Source of the DNA: an uncultured Methylococcaceae bacterium
GTDB lineage: Bacteria; Pseudomonadota; Gammaproteobacteria; Methylococcales; Methylococcaceae
Direction: 5' to 3'
Assembly (NCBI GenBank): GCA_903859815.1
Contig: CAIOOA010000190.1
Location: forward strand, 1 to 41,903
Length of the DNA: 41,903 nt
Shown here piece by piece: positions 26,614 to 34,980 of this stretch (position 1 is its first letter; each line of letters opens with the position of its first letter). A program made the translations under genes and the position numbers. Below the pieces are notes generated by a model, which was not told where the DNA came from, did not search any database, and saw only the letters and a list, made by a program, of their open reading frames with translations.

Positions 26614-29313
26614 TCAAAACCCGTAACTCCACGTTGCGGCAAGCGAACCCGTGCGTTGGAGTTGATAGCCATTCACGTCATCATAGACCGGCTGAATCCA
26701 TTCGAAACTAAAGCGGGTACCTTGCAAATTACCGGTTGGCACCATCGCGTTGATGCCAAACCCAACGTCCCAATAACGCCCACCATAGCTGTTGGCATAA
26801 TCCATTGGGCCAATGGGATAATAAGTCGAGTTGTACGCCCCTTTCAGCGCACCTTGCGTAATGAAGGCCCCTCGAACCGATGCGGTCAGCCAATCCAATA
26901 GGTCAAACCCACCCCACGCCGTAGCTTGTAAAATATCGCCGAACGCAAACCCTGATGAATTTTGATCTTCGAGCCGATGCGTGCCGCTAAGCTGCGCACC
27001 CCAAGACCATTTGTTGATCTGCCCGGTATAGGTGAGGCTCGGTTTGAAATCCCAAGTGCCACTCCCCAATTGCATACCGTAATGAATGAAACCGAGGGCT
27101 ATCCCGTGTGTATTTCTGAGAGTGATGCCCACATCGCCCGTTGGCGCACTGATGCCAAAGGTCGCATGGATATGATGCCCGGACTTTTCAAACAATCTGA
27201 ACAGCGCATACATGCCAACATCGCCTAGGCCGCCCGTCTGGTGTGTGTGGAAGGCATGCATCACGGCAGCGGAAGTCCCAGGGCTGGCATCTGCAATACT
27301 CGGCGCACCGTCCAAAGGCCGCATATCCATGTTCATATCGACAAATTGCGGCATCAGCATCAAGGTTAACCAATCCAGTGGCGCATACATCAGATCGAGC
27401 ATATGCATGTTCATATACATGCTCGTAGGCGTCACATAACAAGGATCTCCATAACATCCATTGTTCACAATGTCCTTGTCGATCACCCAGTCTTTCCCAT
27501 GCAGGATGTCGCCATTTTGCGAAGCCCACATATACCGGTAGCCAAGCATGAAATCACCCGCGTTGGCCAGCATATGGTCAAACATGACACCTGCCGGGCC
27601 ATGAACTCCGTGGTGATGGTGATGGGTTTCATGGCCTGCATGGTCTCCGTGACCGGCGTGTTCGCCAGATTTGGCATTGCCAAAACTTGCCATGGTGACC
27701 GCCGATAAATCAACGTTCACACCGGCATTAAAACGGTAATAATTAAAATCCGCATAAGAACCCTCGCCATCGCCACCCATTTTCAACGAGCCTGCATGGG
27801 TATAATATTCAGCACCGGCCTCAAGGGTGATGCCCTTGGCAAAGCGCTTGGAAACGGTTATCCCCGTACTAATTGCCCCGTAACCCGACAACCGTTGGTC
27901 ACTGGAGAAATTAGTCGGCAAAAGGCTAGGATTAAGCACCGCAACGGTGAATTTTTTGGTCACAGGGTCAAACGTGCGGCGTCCGGGATAATCTTGAAAG
28001 GACACCATATAGGGCTGGTAAAAGTCGGCTTCGTTCTGCGTGTAATAGCGTAGCATGGGGGTCACAGTCCAACCGTCCACCACTGGCTGCGCCCAATCGA
28101 CTTCAAAGGTATGGGATGTTATGCCCCAATCGTCGGTGTAGAATCGGTAGTCGCCATGCAAAGCCGCGCCATTCAATGCATCAATATGCTGGACATAACT
28201 CAGGTTGCCTATCCATTGATTGCGTTCGTCAGGCCGGACTTCCAACATCGACAGCGATGTTCCCGTGAGTATCGTCGTAGGGGTTATTTTTTGCGTTTGC
28301 TTGGGGTCGATGAAAACCGTAGTCACCGCTTTGTAAGGGTTTGCCAAATACCCCGTATTCCGGGTAAAGCCAAAACTCCCCACCAACAGTGCATTTTTAT
28401 TCAACACCTGAGTCACGCTTAAATTGGTAGCCCAATCTTCACGATTACCCGTGAGGAGTTTATTGTTGACTTGCGACCCACCAACAACTTCAATTTGACT
28501 TGTTCTGTGAGTGTCATTATAGGTTTTTAATCCAGTGGACGTATCATATATGTAGGGCGTGGCATCATGATCGAGTATGGAGTTGATATCACTATTGGTG
28601 TAACTCAACCCTACCATTAAACTAGTAAGCTTTTGGTTAAAGTCGAAGCGTCCCAGCACGTTGCCGAATCGCGATTCATAGTCATGCTCCGAGGAAACGC
28701 CCCCACCCACATCCAACGCCGCCTCGTCCCATTCGTAAGCAAATTTAAAATCACCTTGCTTGCGCGTCTCCGGCGAGGCCATCGCCAAGGTGTGAACTAA
28801 TTGCGTATTTGGGCTGTATTTGCCCGTGTTCGGATCTTGCTTAAGCGGGTTTAATTGAGCATCCAAACGCACCGTGCCTATCGATAAATAAGGCGATGCG
28901 CCGGATTCAGTATTGACATGGTTTCCCCCAAAAACTAAGGGGGCGGTGGCCACTGGCGTGGCACCGCCCCAAGTATCTTGGGTATAATTGAAAGCAAATT
29001 TTAGCCGGTCAGTCACACTGACTTGACCACCGCCTTGCAAAGTGTCGACCTGTATCGGCTTTAAATTGCTTTGCACACCGTAGGTATGGCGTTTACTTTC
29101 TTCGTAATGACCATACTGAAAACTGGCCTGCTCCTGCTCCACAGCCTGTGCTTGTGACATCAAACCCGGCAAGGCAAGGGCTGCTGCTGTCAGCGCATTC
29201 AATGCCATGCTGGCCGAAGCCAAAGGTTCAAGCTTGGCGAATTCGCAAGTTTCGACAGGGGCTACTGCTTGAAAAGGCTCACTTGGCGGCTTTGTATTGC
29301 CTGGACGAGACAT
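26614..29313 (-). CDS. DUF3570 barrel fused to a His/Met-rich transporter-like barrel
   Basis: Using ATG 29313 (MSRPGNTKPPSEPF) the protein has 899 residues; the frame is open to 29361, but that part overlaps the DUF4266 gene. A leader with a hydrophobic segment ends GLMSQAQA. Up to about residue 545 is the DUF3570 beta-barrel (VDTLQGGGQVSVTDRLKFAF, DLNYYR-type strands). Residues about 550-575 form a histidine-rich linker (GHGDHAGHETHHHHHGVHGP). From there the protein becomes another outer-membrane barrel family (MLGYRYMWASQNG) with a Met-rich stretch near 631-661 (MYMNMHMLDLMYAP, VDMNMDM). It ends in Phe. His and Met clusters suggest binding of copper or another soft metal at the cell surface. 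It probably inserts in the outer membrane. DUF3570 identity is firm; the fusion and the metal role are inference. Confidence 0.82.
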   Translation of the reverse strand: MSRPGNTKPPSEPFQAVAPVETCEFAKLEPLASASMALNALTAAALALPGLMSQAQAVEQEQASFQYGHYEESKRHTYGVQSNLKPIQVDTLQGGGQVSVTDRLKFAFNYTQDTWGGATPVATAPLVFGGNHVNTESGASPYLSIGTVRLDAQLNPLKQDPNTGKYSPNTQLVHTLAMASPETRKQGDFKFAYEWDEAALDVGGGVSSEHDYESRFGNVLGRFDFNQKLTSLMVGLSYTNSDINSILDHDATPYIYDTSTGLKTYNDTHRTSQIEVVGGSQVNNKLLTGNREDWATNLSVTQVLNKNALLVGSFGFTRNTGYLANPYKAVTTVFIDPKQTQKITPTTILTGTSLSMLEVRPDERNQWIGNLSYVQHIDALNGAALHGDYRFYTDDWGITSHTFEVDWAQPVVDGWTVTPMLRYYTQNEADFYQPYMVSFQDYPGRRTFDPVTKKFTVAVLNPSLLPTNFSSDQRLSGYGAISTGITVSKRFAKGITLEAGAEYYTHAGSLKMGGDGEGSYADFNYYRFNAGVNVDLSAVTMASFGNAKSGEHAGHGDHAGHETHHHHHGVHGPAGVMFDHMLANAGDFMLGYRYMWASQNGDILHGKDWVIDKDIVNNGCYGDPCYVTPTSMYMNMHMLDLMYAPLDWLTLMLMPQFVDMNMDMRPLDGAPSIADASPGTSAAVMHAFHTHQTGGLGDVGMYALFRLFEKSGHHIHATFGISAPTGDVGITLRNTHGIALGFIHYGMQLGSGTWDFKPSLTYTGQINKWSWGAQLSGTHRLEDQNSSGFAFGDILQATAWGGFDLLDWLTASVRGAFITQGALKGAYNSTYYPIGPMDYANSYGGRYWDVGFGINAMVPTGNLQGTRFSFEWIQPVYDDVNGYQLQRTGSLAATWSYGF

Positions 29314-29326
29314 GGGCTGTTTAGGT

Positions 29327-29551
29327 CTAATAACAGCCACAACCACCTCCGCCAGCGGCACCTCCGCCAGAGGACGCTTCGCGACTGCCGTACTGGTGGG
29401 AGCGTAGAGAATTTTGCAGAGGTGAAGGGTTTAAAGCCATGTGCGGCTTGGCAAGATTACCACGCTCCCAAGGGGCAACGTTCGCACAGGCTGTCATGCC
29501 AAAGGTAGCGGCGAGCAATATCGCAAGGATGGCAAACTTTACAAATTTCAT
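29327..29551 (-). CDS. DUF4266 lipoprotein
   Basis: A 74-residue lipoprotein. The signal ends GMTAC, so Cys22 is lipidated. The rest is the DUF4266 signature: ANVAPWERGNLAKPHMAL, then RSHQYGSREASSGG, and a glycine-rich tail ending CGC plus an aromatic residue. DUF4266 proteins are almost always next to DUF3570, ApbE and a TlpA-like thioredoxin, as here. The role is unknown; the C-terminal Cys pair and thioredoxin neighbour suggest redox or metal handling. Confidence 0.88.
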   Translation of the reverse strand: MKFVKFAILAILLAATFGMTACANVAPWERGNLAKPHMALNPSPLQNSLRSHQYGSREASSGGGAAGGGGCGCY

Positions 29552-29587
29552 GTTCTATACCGTACCGTATAAGCCCACTCATTGGGG

Positions 29588-30094
29588 CTAAGGTTTCTCG
29601 GCCAGCAACTGTTCAGCCAAACCTCGAAACTCTTTTGCCTCGTCGGGACGGAAACCTAAATGCACATAGCGAATGATGCCCTTGCGATCAACTAGGTAGG
29701 AGGAAGGCATGGCCTTAACGCCGAAATCCTTGGCACATTGCTGGGCTGCATCGGACACTATATGAAAGCTTGCAGGGTGTTGTTCCAAGAACGCCTTGGC
29801 ATCTTCGTCGGCTTCGTCCAAGTTAATGCCGATGATTTGCAAACCTTGACTCTTGAGGTCTCGATGCAACTCATTTAAAAATGGAAAGGATTGCGCACAA
29901 GGTCCGCACCATGAAGACCAGAAGTCCACATAAAGAACTTTGCCCCGAAATTGCTTAAGGTTGTAGTTTTGTGTCCCACCAATGGCAGACAATGCACAAT
30001 CGGGGGCGACACCCCCAACTTCTGCCGCCAGTGCGGTTGGCAAAGAGCAGGCCAATGCAATAACACCCAAAATCATCGATAAGCACTGAGTCAT
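29588..30094 (-). CDS. TlpA-like periplasmic thioredoxin
   Basis: A 168-residue thiol-disulfide oxidoreductase of the TlpA/ResA type. A signal peptide (about 1-24, ending ALAAE) sends it to the periplasm. The active site is WCGPC (Cys63, Cys66) within VDFWSSWCGPCAQSFPFLN, and the cis-proline loop is AMPSSYLVD. Such proteins keep cysteines of exported metalloproteins reduced. It lies 36 bp before the DUF4266 gene and 10 bp after a small secreted paralogue, so these may be one transcript. Family call is certain; the client is not known. Confidence 0.9.
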   Translation of the reverse strand: MTQCLSMILGVIALACSLPTALAAEVGGVAPDCALSAIGGTQNYNLKQFRGKVLYVDFWSSWCGPCAQSFPFLNELHRDLKSQGLQIIGINLDEADEDAKAFLEQHPASFHIVSDAAQQCAKDFGVKAMPSSYLVDRKGIIRYVHLGFRPDEAKEFRGLAEQLLAEKP

Positions 30095-30104
30095 GGGTGA
30101 TCAA

Positions 30105-30554
30105 TTATTGTAGTTGCAACACTTGAATATTAGTGCCTGTGCTATTATTATTAGCGTCTTGGCAATCCCATCCAATGGTGAAATTCCTCGCCCCGACATT
30201 CGTTTTACGGATTGAAACATAATAATTACCGGCACCCCCATTAACACTAATGATGTCACTCCATCCGCCATCTCCAGAAGCTGAGTCGGTAGCCGTAGTC
30301 ATTTTGTTTTCTTTAAAAATATGCACACTCACCAGCAATCCATTCACTGGCGATGAATTATCCTGAACCGCAGCGGAAAAATGGTGGGTCCCTTCAGGGC
30401 AAGATGCAACAGCAAGATCGGTTGCACTGGCATTGTTACCAGCCTGGTCCAATGTTGTTCCGGCAATGCCATAAGCCATTGCCGAATGGGTATAACCCGA
30501 AACAACTAAAACCAATATTGCGATTAAAGAAACTTTAAATACTGAGCGATTCAT
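30105..30554 (-). CDS. small secreted protein, paralogue 1
   Basis: A 149-residue exported protein with a signal peptide ending SAMA (cleavage expected before YGIAGTT). The mature part is about 120 residues and beta-rich. It shares with the next gene the words GNNASATDLA, SPVNGLLVSVHIF, NKMTTATD, SGDGGWSD and YYVSIRKTNVGARNF. Two cysteines are conserved (VASC and WDCQD), probably a disulfide. A GAGG ribosome site lies eight bases before the ATG. It is 120 bp after its paralogue and 10 bp before the TlpA-like gene. I do not recognise the family. Confidence 0.78.
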   Translation of the reverse strand: MNRSVFKVSLIAILVLVVSGYTHSAMAYGIAGTTLDQAGNNASATDLAVASCPEGTHHFSAAVQDNSSPVNGLLVSVHIFKENKMTTATDSASGDGGWSDIISVNGGAGNYYVSIRKTNVGARNFTIGWDCQDANNNSTGTNIQVLQLQ

Positions 30555-30674
30555 AAACTTAACCTCGTTACGCTAATAAACTAGCGATTATAAATTCTAT
30601 TCAAAAGCTAATAACCAAAAAAAAGCCACAAAATTCTTCGTTGATTCTTTTAATGGCACTTTTCTTGTTAAAGA

Positions 30675-31151
30675 TTACTGAACCTGCAAAACAGTAATAT
30701 CAGTACCTACATGAGTTGAAAAAGAGCCCATGCAATGGTATATTATTTCAAAATTTCTTACCCCAGCCTTGGTTTTGCTAACCGATATATAATATAACTG
30801 AACACCATCAGATAATCTTTCCCCACCCACCAATACCGCCTCATTACTAGCTGCCACATCCCCAGAAACAGTATCGGTGACATTCGTCATTTTATTGCCG
30901 CCATAAATCTGTGCGCTAAGCAATAAACCAGAGACAGGGGGTGATAAATCTTTTATCTGAACAACCAGATGATCAGGCTGACCATTGCCGTCATCGTAAC
31001 AAAAAACTTGAGCAAGATCGGTTGCACTGGCATTGCCTCCGCCACCGTCAATGGTTGCGCCAGCGCTATGAGCCATGAGTTGACTGGAATAGCTTGCCAC
31101 TATCAAAATTGATGCTGAAATAAAGGATTTTTTAAACAGTGCGCTTATCAT
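30675..31151 (-). CDS. small secreted protein, paralogue 2, predicted N-terminal His
   Basis: A 158-residue exported protein, clearly a duplicate of the 30105-30554 gene. The signal peptide ends SQLMA, so the mature chain would begin His-Ser-Ala-Gly. Shared segments are GGNASATDLA, SPPVSGLLLSAQI, NKMTNVTDTVSGD, YYISVSKTKAGVRNF and a late Cys (IIYHCMG). A GAGG ribosome site is eight bases upstream. The free N-terminal histidine parallels the larger secreted pair upstream and could be a metal ligand, but paralogue 1 lacks it. No known domain recognised. Confidence 0.78.
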   Translation of the reverse strand: MISALFKKSFISASILIVASYSSQLMAHSAGATIDGGGGNASATDLAQVFCYDDGNGQPDHLVVQIKDLSPPVSGLLLSAQIYGGNKMTNVTDTVSGDVAASNEAVLVGGERLSDGVQLYYISVSKTKAGVRNFEIIYHCMGSFSTHVGTDITVLQVQ

Positions 31152-31540
31152 AACTAAACCTCAAACCTCTTGAACAGAGGAATTTAAAACCAAATAAACC
31201 TGCCATCAACCACACACAGAATTACCCGGTTTGGATTGTTGCAACCACTTTCGCCCATGAGTAACTTAGGCACTGCCTCAATACAGTAGCAACGCCAGTC
31301 AGTTGCCTGATGCAAACCAACTGGCCATCCATTAACGCTATTCAATGCTTTGTTCGGTGATTATAACATCATGCCGATCAACTAGCCTAGCTATTATTTT
31401 ATATATCCATTAGCAATCTTACGTTAAAGGGAAAAATTGCAAAAATGAATTAGCATGGCAAGGCATCTGCTTGTCTGCCACCGATAGTGGAAGGCATGGC
31501 ATGATTGAACCTTACATAAATACATTATTCGGCTTAACCT
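31152..31540. other. intergenic stretch, no gene seen
   Basis: About 390 bp of AT-rich sequence upstream of the small paralogues; it must hold their promoter, but no clear elements were found. There is no coding potential on either strand. Confidence 0.4.
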
Positions 31541-31576
31541 AAAAAAAATCTACGGTACTATTCAGTACCGTAGATT
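31541..31576 (-). terminator. Rho-independent terminator of the larger secreted protein gene 1
   Basis: A perfect 13-bp stem (AATCTACGGTACT at 31547-31559, AGTACCGTAGATT at 31564-31576) with a 4-base loop is followed on the minus strand by eight T. It lies about 95 bp after the stop at 31671 and separates this gene from the small pair. Confidence 0.88.
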
Positions 31577-31670
31577 ATAAACAGTCCAGACATTGAAAGA
31601 CCGGAAAAAATTTTTTGTAAAAAAATCCCCGACTAATCTATCCGTAATGTAGGCAAGCCACTAATAAAGT

Positions 31671-32612
31671 CTATTGCCAATAAAGGGTTCCCGTCTGATC
31701 GGGTTTCGACCAAACCGGGATTTCCTTGTTAATTTGATCGGCAGATGGGTAAACATACACATCATCTCCCGCTCCACCATTACCTTGACAACCAGCAGGC
31801 AATGGGTTTTTCGCCACGTTTCTAGTGACTGTCAATGTAGCAGGCGATCCCCATCCATCACCGGGTATAGTGTGGGCTGCATCCTGATAACCATCATACT
31901 TGGAATAAGCTGACCCAACTGGGATTTTACGGGCGGGGTCTCCTGCCGGTGTGCCAAACGGTGAACCGGGAACACCCGTAAAATTAGGAATCGGGGACCA
32001 ATAAAGCACCTCATGATCCTTAGCAGTCGCGCTAGGCACGGAAACAGTACAAAAATCGGCTATCGCCAGTTCAAATGTCACGGAACGCGCACAGGATTTC
32101 GAATTAATAGTCATTGCGTGCGTATAAAAAGGTACATTGACAGGCGTGGACATGGTTTGATCATAATAATCACCACCCGCCCAGAACCCATCTACATTTC
32201 CTAGAGGATCAGCTTTATTATTATGGGGTCGCCACGGACCACCCGTGCGAATTATCTGACCAATACCAGTCAAGGGTGAATAAAAATCGGATGCGGGCTT
32301 AGTAGTATAGACTGTACCAGATCCCGAGTTTATCCCAATTACAGGAGAATAACTAACTGCATTGGGGAACACTACACTGGTCCCATAAGTGGGTTGCCGT
32401 TGAGTGCCAGGTGCTATATCGGGACAACCATGTGAAATGACCACTTGGTTTAAAACTTTTCCGACTTGAGCATGACCATTGGTTGTGCCTTCGACAACAA
32501 CGGGTATTTCAAGCCTTGTATGGGCCACCGCGTCGTGACTTATAATTGAGAAAATTGAGGCAGTCGCAACATAGCAAATCGCCAATTGCTTAAACCTTAA
32601 CGTGTTCATCAT
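31671..32612 (-). CDS. secreted protein with predicted N-terminal His, paralogue A
   Basis: From ATG 32612 (GGAGG ribosome site six bases upstream) the protein has 313 residues. The signal peptide ends SHDAVA, so the mature protein should start HTRLEIPVVVEG. Four cysteines, all shared with paralogue B, occur in ISHGCPD, SKSCARS, ADFCTV and PAGCQG. Other shared words are GTSVVFPNAVSYSP, NVDGFWAGGDYYDQT, VLYWSPIPNFTGVPG and YDGYQDAAHTIPGDGWGS; both end YWQ. The N-terminal part (H...HGC...FPN) recalls YcnI/DUF1775 proteins, where the mature N-terminal His binds Cu(II), but the match is distant and the length greater. Function unknown; export is secure. Confidence 0.8.
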   Translation of the reverse strand: MMNTLRFKQLAICYVATASIFSIISHDAVAHTRLEIPVVVEGTTNGHAQVGKVLNQVVISHGCPDIAPGTQRQPTYGTSVVFPNAVSYSPVIGINSGSGTVYTTKPASDFYSPLTGIGQIIRTGGPWRPHNNKADPLGNVDGFWAGGDYYDQTMSTPVNVPFYTHAMTINSKSCARSVTFELAIADFCTVSVPSATAKDHEVLYWSPIPNFTGVPGSPFGTPAGDPARKIPVGSAYSKYDGYQDAAHTIPGDGWGSPATLTVTRNVAKNPLPAGCQGNGGAGDDVYVYPSADQINKEIPVWSKPDQTGTLYWQ

Positions 32613-32789
32613 AGCGTACCTCCAGAATTTGAATATTGTTATCATTGATATTCATCTGTTTGACAATTAGGCAATGCCAAAAAGATGCAAATAAACAATA
32701 TCATATTACATGCCACCCCTTATAATACTGATAATTAACAAAAATGGATGTACTAATTCAGATCATGCTGAGTCAAATAACCAATGCTC

Positions 32790-32805
32790 TGTGTGATATG
32801 CCACA
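32790..32805. promoter_or_regulatory. CRP/FNR-like TGTG-N8-CACA site upstream of paralogue A
   Basis: TGTGTGATATGCCACA lies about 180 bp upstream of the paralogue A start. The same 16-mer with one change is found at the same distance upstream of paralogue B, so the word is probably a shared operator. Half-site layout matches the CRP/FNR superfamily, but the regulator is unknown. Confidence 0.5.
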
Positions 32806-32920
32806 GATATTATCACCAACTTATGTATTCGGTTCTGGCGATTAGCTTATAAACCATTGACACCCTTCAGAACACATTAATAAAACCTAGCATCAATATC
32901 TTTTCATGCCAATAAGTCAA

Positions 32921-32957
32921 AAACCCGGTATCCATAACAAGAATGGATACCGGGTTT
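32921..32957 (-). terminator. terminator of paralogue B
   Basis: A perfect 15-bp stem (AAACCCGGTATCCAT at 32921-32935 with its complement at 32943-32957), 7-base loop, ending on the minus strand in a run of five T. It lies 66 bp after the stop at 33023. Confidence 0.8.
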
Positions 32958-33022
32958 GTTTGGGGTCGGTCTATCCTTTCAGGTCACTAAAACGGGATAG
33001 CCTTTTGCAAAGGTTTAAACTA

Positions 33023-33913
33023 TTATTGCCAGTAAACCTCACCCGTTTGATTCGGTTTCTCATAAACAGGTAATTCAACATTGATCTGATTGGCTGAAGG
33101 GTAAACATGGATATCGTCGCCAGCACCGTTATTGCCTGTGCATCCTGAAGGCAGTGGGTTTGTCGTCAAATTACGAGTGACCTTGTAAGTTGCAGGTGAA
33201 CCCCAGCCATCCCCTGGGATTGTGTGGGCTGCATCCTGATAGCCATCATAGTTAGAAAATTTAGGCCCTACTGGAATGCTACGGGCAGCGTCGCCTTTGG
33301 CCGTACCGAACGGCTGACCAGGCACACCGGAGAAATTCGGAATTGGCGCCCAGTACAGGACCTGTTCGTCTGTTGCTGTAGTACTTGATACAGAAGGTTC
33401 GCAAACATCGGCAATCGCAGCGTAGAAGGTTACAGAACGGGCGCATGATGCCTTTGCAATGGTGACAGCCGCCGTATAAAACGGCGACTGCACATAAGTT
33501 GAAATGGTCTGGTCATAATATTTGCCGCCAGCCCAGAAACCATCTTTATTACCTGCCGCATCGACTTTCATATTGCCAGAAGGAAATGCACCACCACCGT
33601 TAATCATGACGGCTATGCCCGCCAATGGTGAATAATAAGTGTTTGCGGCATTGGTGGTATACACTTTGCCAGCACCTGAATCCACACCTATGATAGGTGT
33701 GTAGCTGATGGCATTGGGAAATACCACACTGGTTCCGAAGCTAGGCTTTCTAGCAGTAGCGGGTGGGCAACCATGCGATATGTTTACATAATTGTGAACC
33801 CTAGTCCCTTCAACGGCTGTCGCGGTTTCCAAGCGGGTATGGGCAAAAGCAGCTTGGCTTGCAACGAACGTAGCAATCGCTACCATTCCAAAAAAAAGTG
33901 GTTTATGTGTCAT
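33023..33913 (-). CDS. secreted protein with predicted N-terminal His, paralogue B
   Basis: ATG 33913 follows a textbook AGGAGG-ACAA ribosome site, which fixes the start against the longer frame to 33985. The product has 296 residues. Its signal peptide ends SQAAFA, giving a mature start HTRLETATAVEG, the same residues as paralogue A. It contains the same four cysteines (ISHGCPP, KASCARS, ADVCEP, PSGCTG) and the words GTSVVFPNAISYTP, KDGFWAGGKYYDQT and YDGYQDAAHTIPGDGWGS. Paralogue A lies downstream on the same strand with its own terminator, so each is a separate transcript. A free N-terminal His is needed for copper histidine-brace sites, but other ligands cannot be assigned. Unknown family, possibly YcnI-related at the N-terminus. 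Confidence 0.82.
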   Translation of the reverse strand: MTHKPLFFGMVAIATFVASQAAFAHTRLETATAVEGTRVHNYVNISHGCPPATARKPSFGTSVVFPNAISYTPIIGVDSGAGKVYTTNAANTYYSPLAGIAVMINGGGAFPSGNMKVDAAGNKDGFWAGGKYYDQTISTYVQSPFYTAAVTIAKASCARSVTFYAAIADVCEPSVSSTTATDEQVLYWAPIPNFSGVPGQPFGTAKGDAARSIPVGPKFSNYDGYQDAAHTIPGDGWGSPATYKVTRNLTTNPLPSGCTGNNGAGDDIHVYPSANQINVELPVYEKPNQTGEVYWQ

Positions 33914-34080
33914 TTGTCCTCCTGCGGACATATTGATAGTGAGTGAGGCTTGTATGACTGCACAATTAATTTGTTGGCAAGCCAAGCAGTTTTGAGTTTA
34001 TTACATTATCTGTGCCAACTATATAAATCATTGTTATTTATTAAATATTATTCATTGCTAGGTTCTACTACTCAAAATTA

Positions 34081-34117
34081 TGTGTTATTTGACATGTTTG
34101 ATGTGTGATATGACACA
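34081..34117. promoter_or_regulatory. tandem TGTG-N8-CA(C/T)(A/G) sites upstream of paralogue B
   Basis: TGTGTTATTTGACATG (34081-34096) and TGTGTGATATGACACA (34102-34117) start 21 bp apart, two helical turns. The second is nearly palindromic (TGTGT-ATAT-ACACA with two central exceptions) and differs by one base from the site at 32790-32805. They lie 170-205 bp upstream of the paralogue B start. Confidence 0.5.
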
Positions 34118-34392
34118 CTCTTATCGATTCGTTGGCATGCTGAAGAAACTGCTTGCGACAAGGTGCTATTAACACCAATAACTTGGTCTACTGTCTTGGA
34201 TCCGCCAGCGCACGTTGAATTGGCCTAGCCTTAGCGGATACGCAAGCTTTCTTGTTTTGTTGGGAATAAATGGAATCAATAACTGTCTGATGGAGCATTA
34301 AGCGATCAGTCAGCATCTCATGCTGCTTCTCCCTCGGCTAAGCTTAGTGGGTAGGCTTGATGTGGATTTGGTTGCTTGACACACACTAAGCA

Positions 34393-34881
34393 ATGGATGC
34401 GAGTAAAAAAACCGCCATCTTCATTGCAGATGGTAAAATACAAATTGCGCAATTGCACTTAGCAATAAAAAGAAAAGCCATGATTGTCTTACTAAAAAAC
34501 ATCCAAAAAGACACGCTACGAAGCGAAATCATAAAGTTTATTTCCCCTGTCGTCAAAGGAGGATTCTTTAGAGCGAAAGGGGAAATTAAATTCATTAGAA
34601 TCCTAGAGGCTAAGGATAGCCTTAGCAAACTTATTGAGTATCACGCTTTAGTTAGCATTGAACCGGACAAGGTCGCTATGAGAGTGATCGAAAAGCTTCA
34701 CAGCAAACACTTCAAAGGGAAAAGAATAACGGTTCGCGAATATCGTAAGCGAAGACCGCCAATCGATGGAGGGGTGTCGCATCATCATAATCAACGCAGG
34801 GAAATTGAGATTACGGAAATTGATTTTCCTCAGGTTGAAGGTGATCGTAAATTTCATCGCACCTATCAATCAAGGTTTTAG
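34393..34881 (+). CDS. RRM-like predicted RNA-binding protein
   Basis: A 162-residue, lysine/arginine-rich protein without signal or membrane segment. The middle (EYHALVSIEPDKVAMRVIEKLHSKHFKGKRITVREYRKRR) has the pattern of the second half of an RRM fold: strand, helix with I-x-x-L-x-x-x-x-x-x-G-K, then strand with basic residues. Poly-basic and His-containing stretches (SHHHNQRREIEITE) follow. I cannot name a family. The base composition is more AT-rich than that of its nif neighbours. It is convergent with nifS, with about 100 bp between the stops. The ribosome site is weak. Confidence 0.55.
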   Translation: MDASKKTAIFIADGKIQIAQLHLAIKRKAMIVLLKNIQKDTLRSEIIKFISPVVKGGFFRAKGEIKFIRILEAKDSLSKLIEYHALVSIEPDKVAMRVIEKLHSKHFKGKRITVREYRKRRPPIDGGVSHHHNQRREIEITEIDFPQVEGDRKFHRTYQSRF

Positions 34882-34980
34882 CCTTAATTGGTTCAAACTA
34901 AACAGAACAACGGAACAAACCTGGCTAGGGGCAGAAATACCTTCGTTTAACGAAAACATTACCGCCACTAGCCCAACTTC

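Noticed and set aside
32635-32660. Fur-box-like ATTGTTATCATTGATATTC upstream of paralogue A
   Set aside because: Only a partial match in AT-rich DNA and no counterpart upstream of paralogue B.
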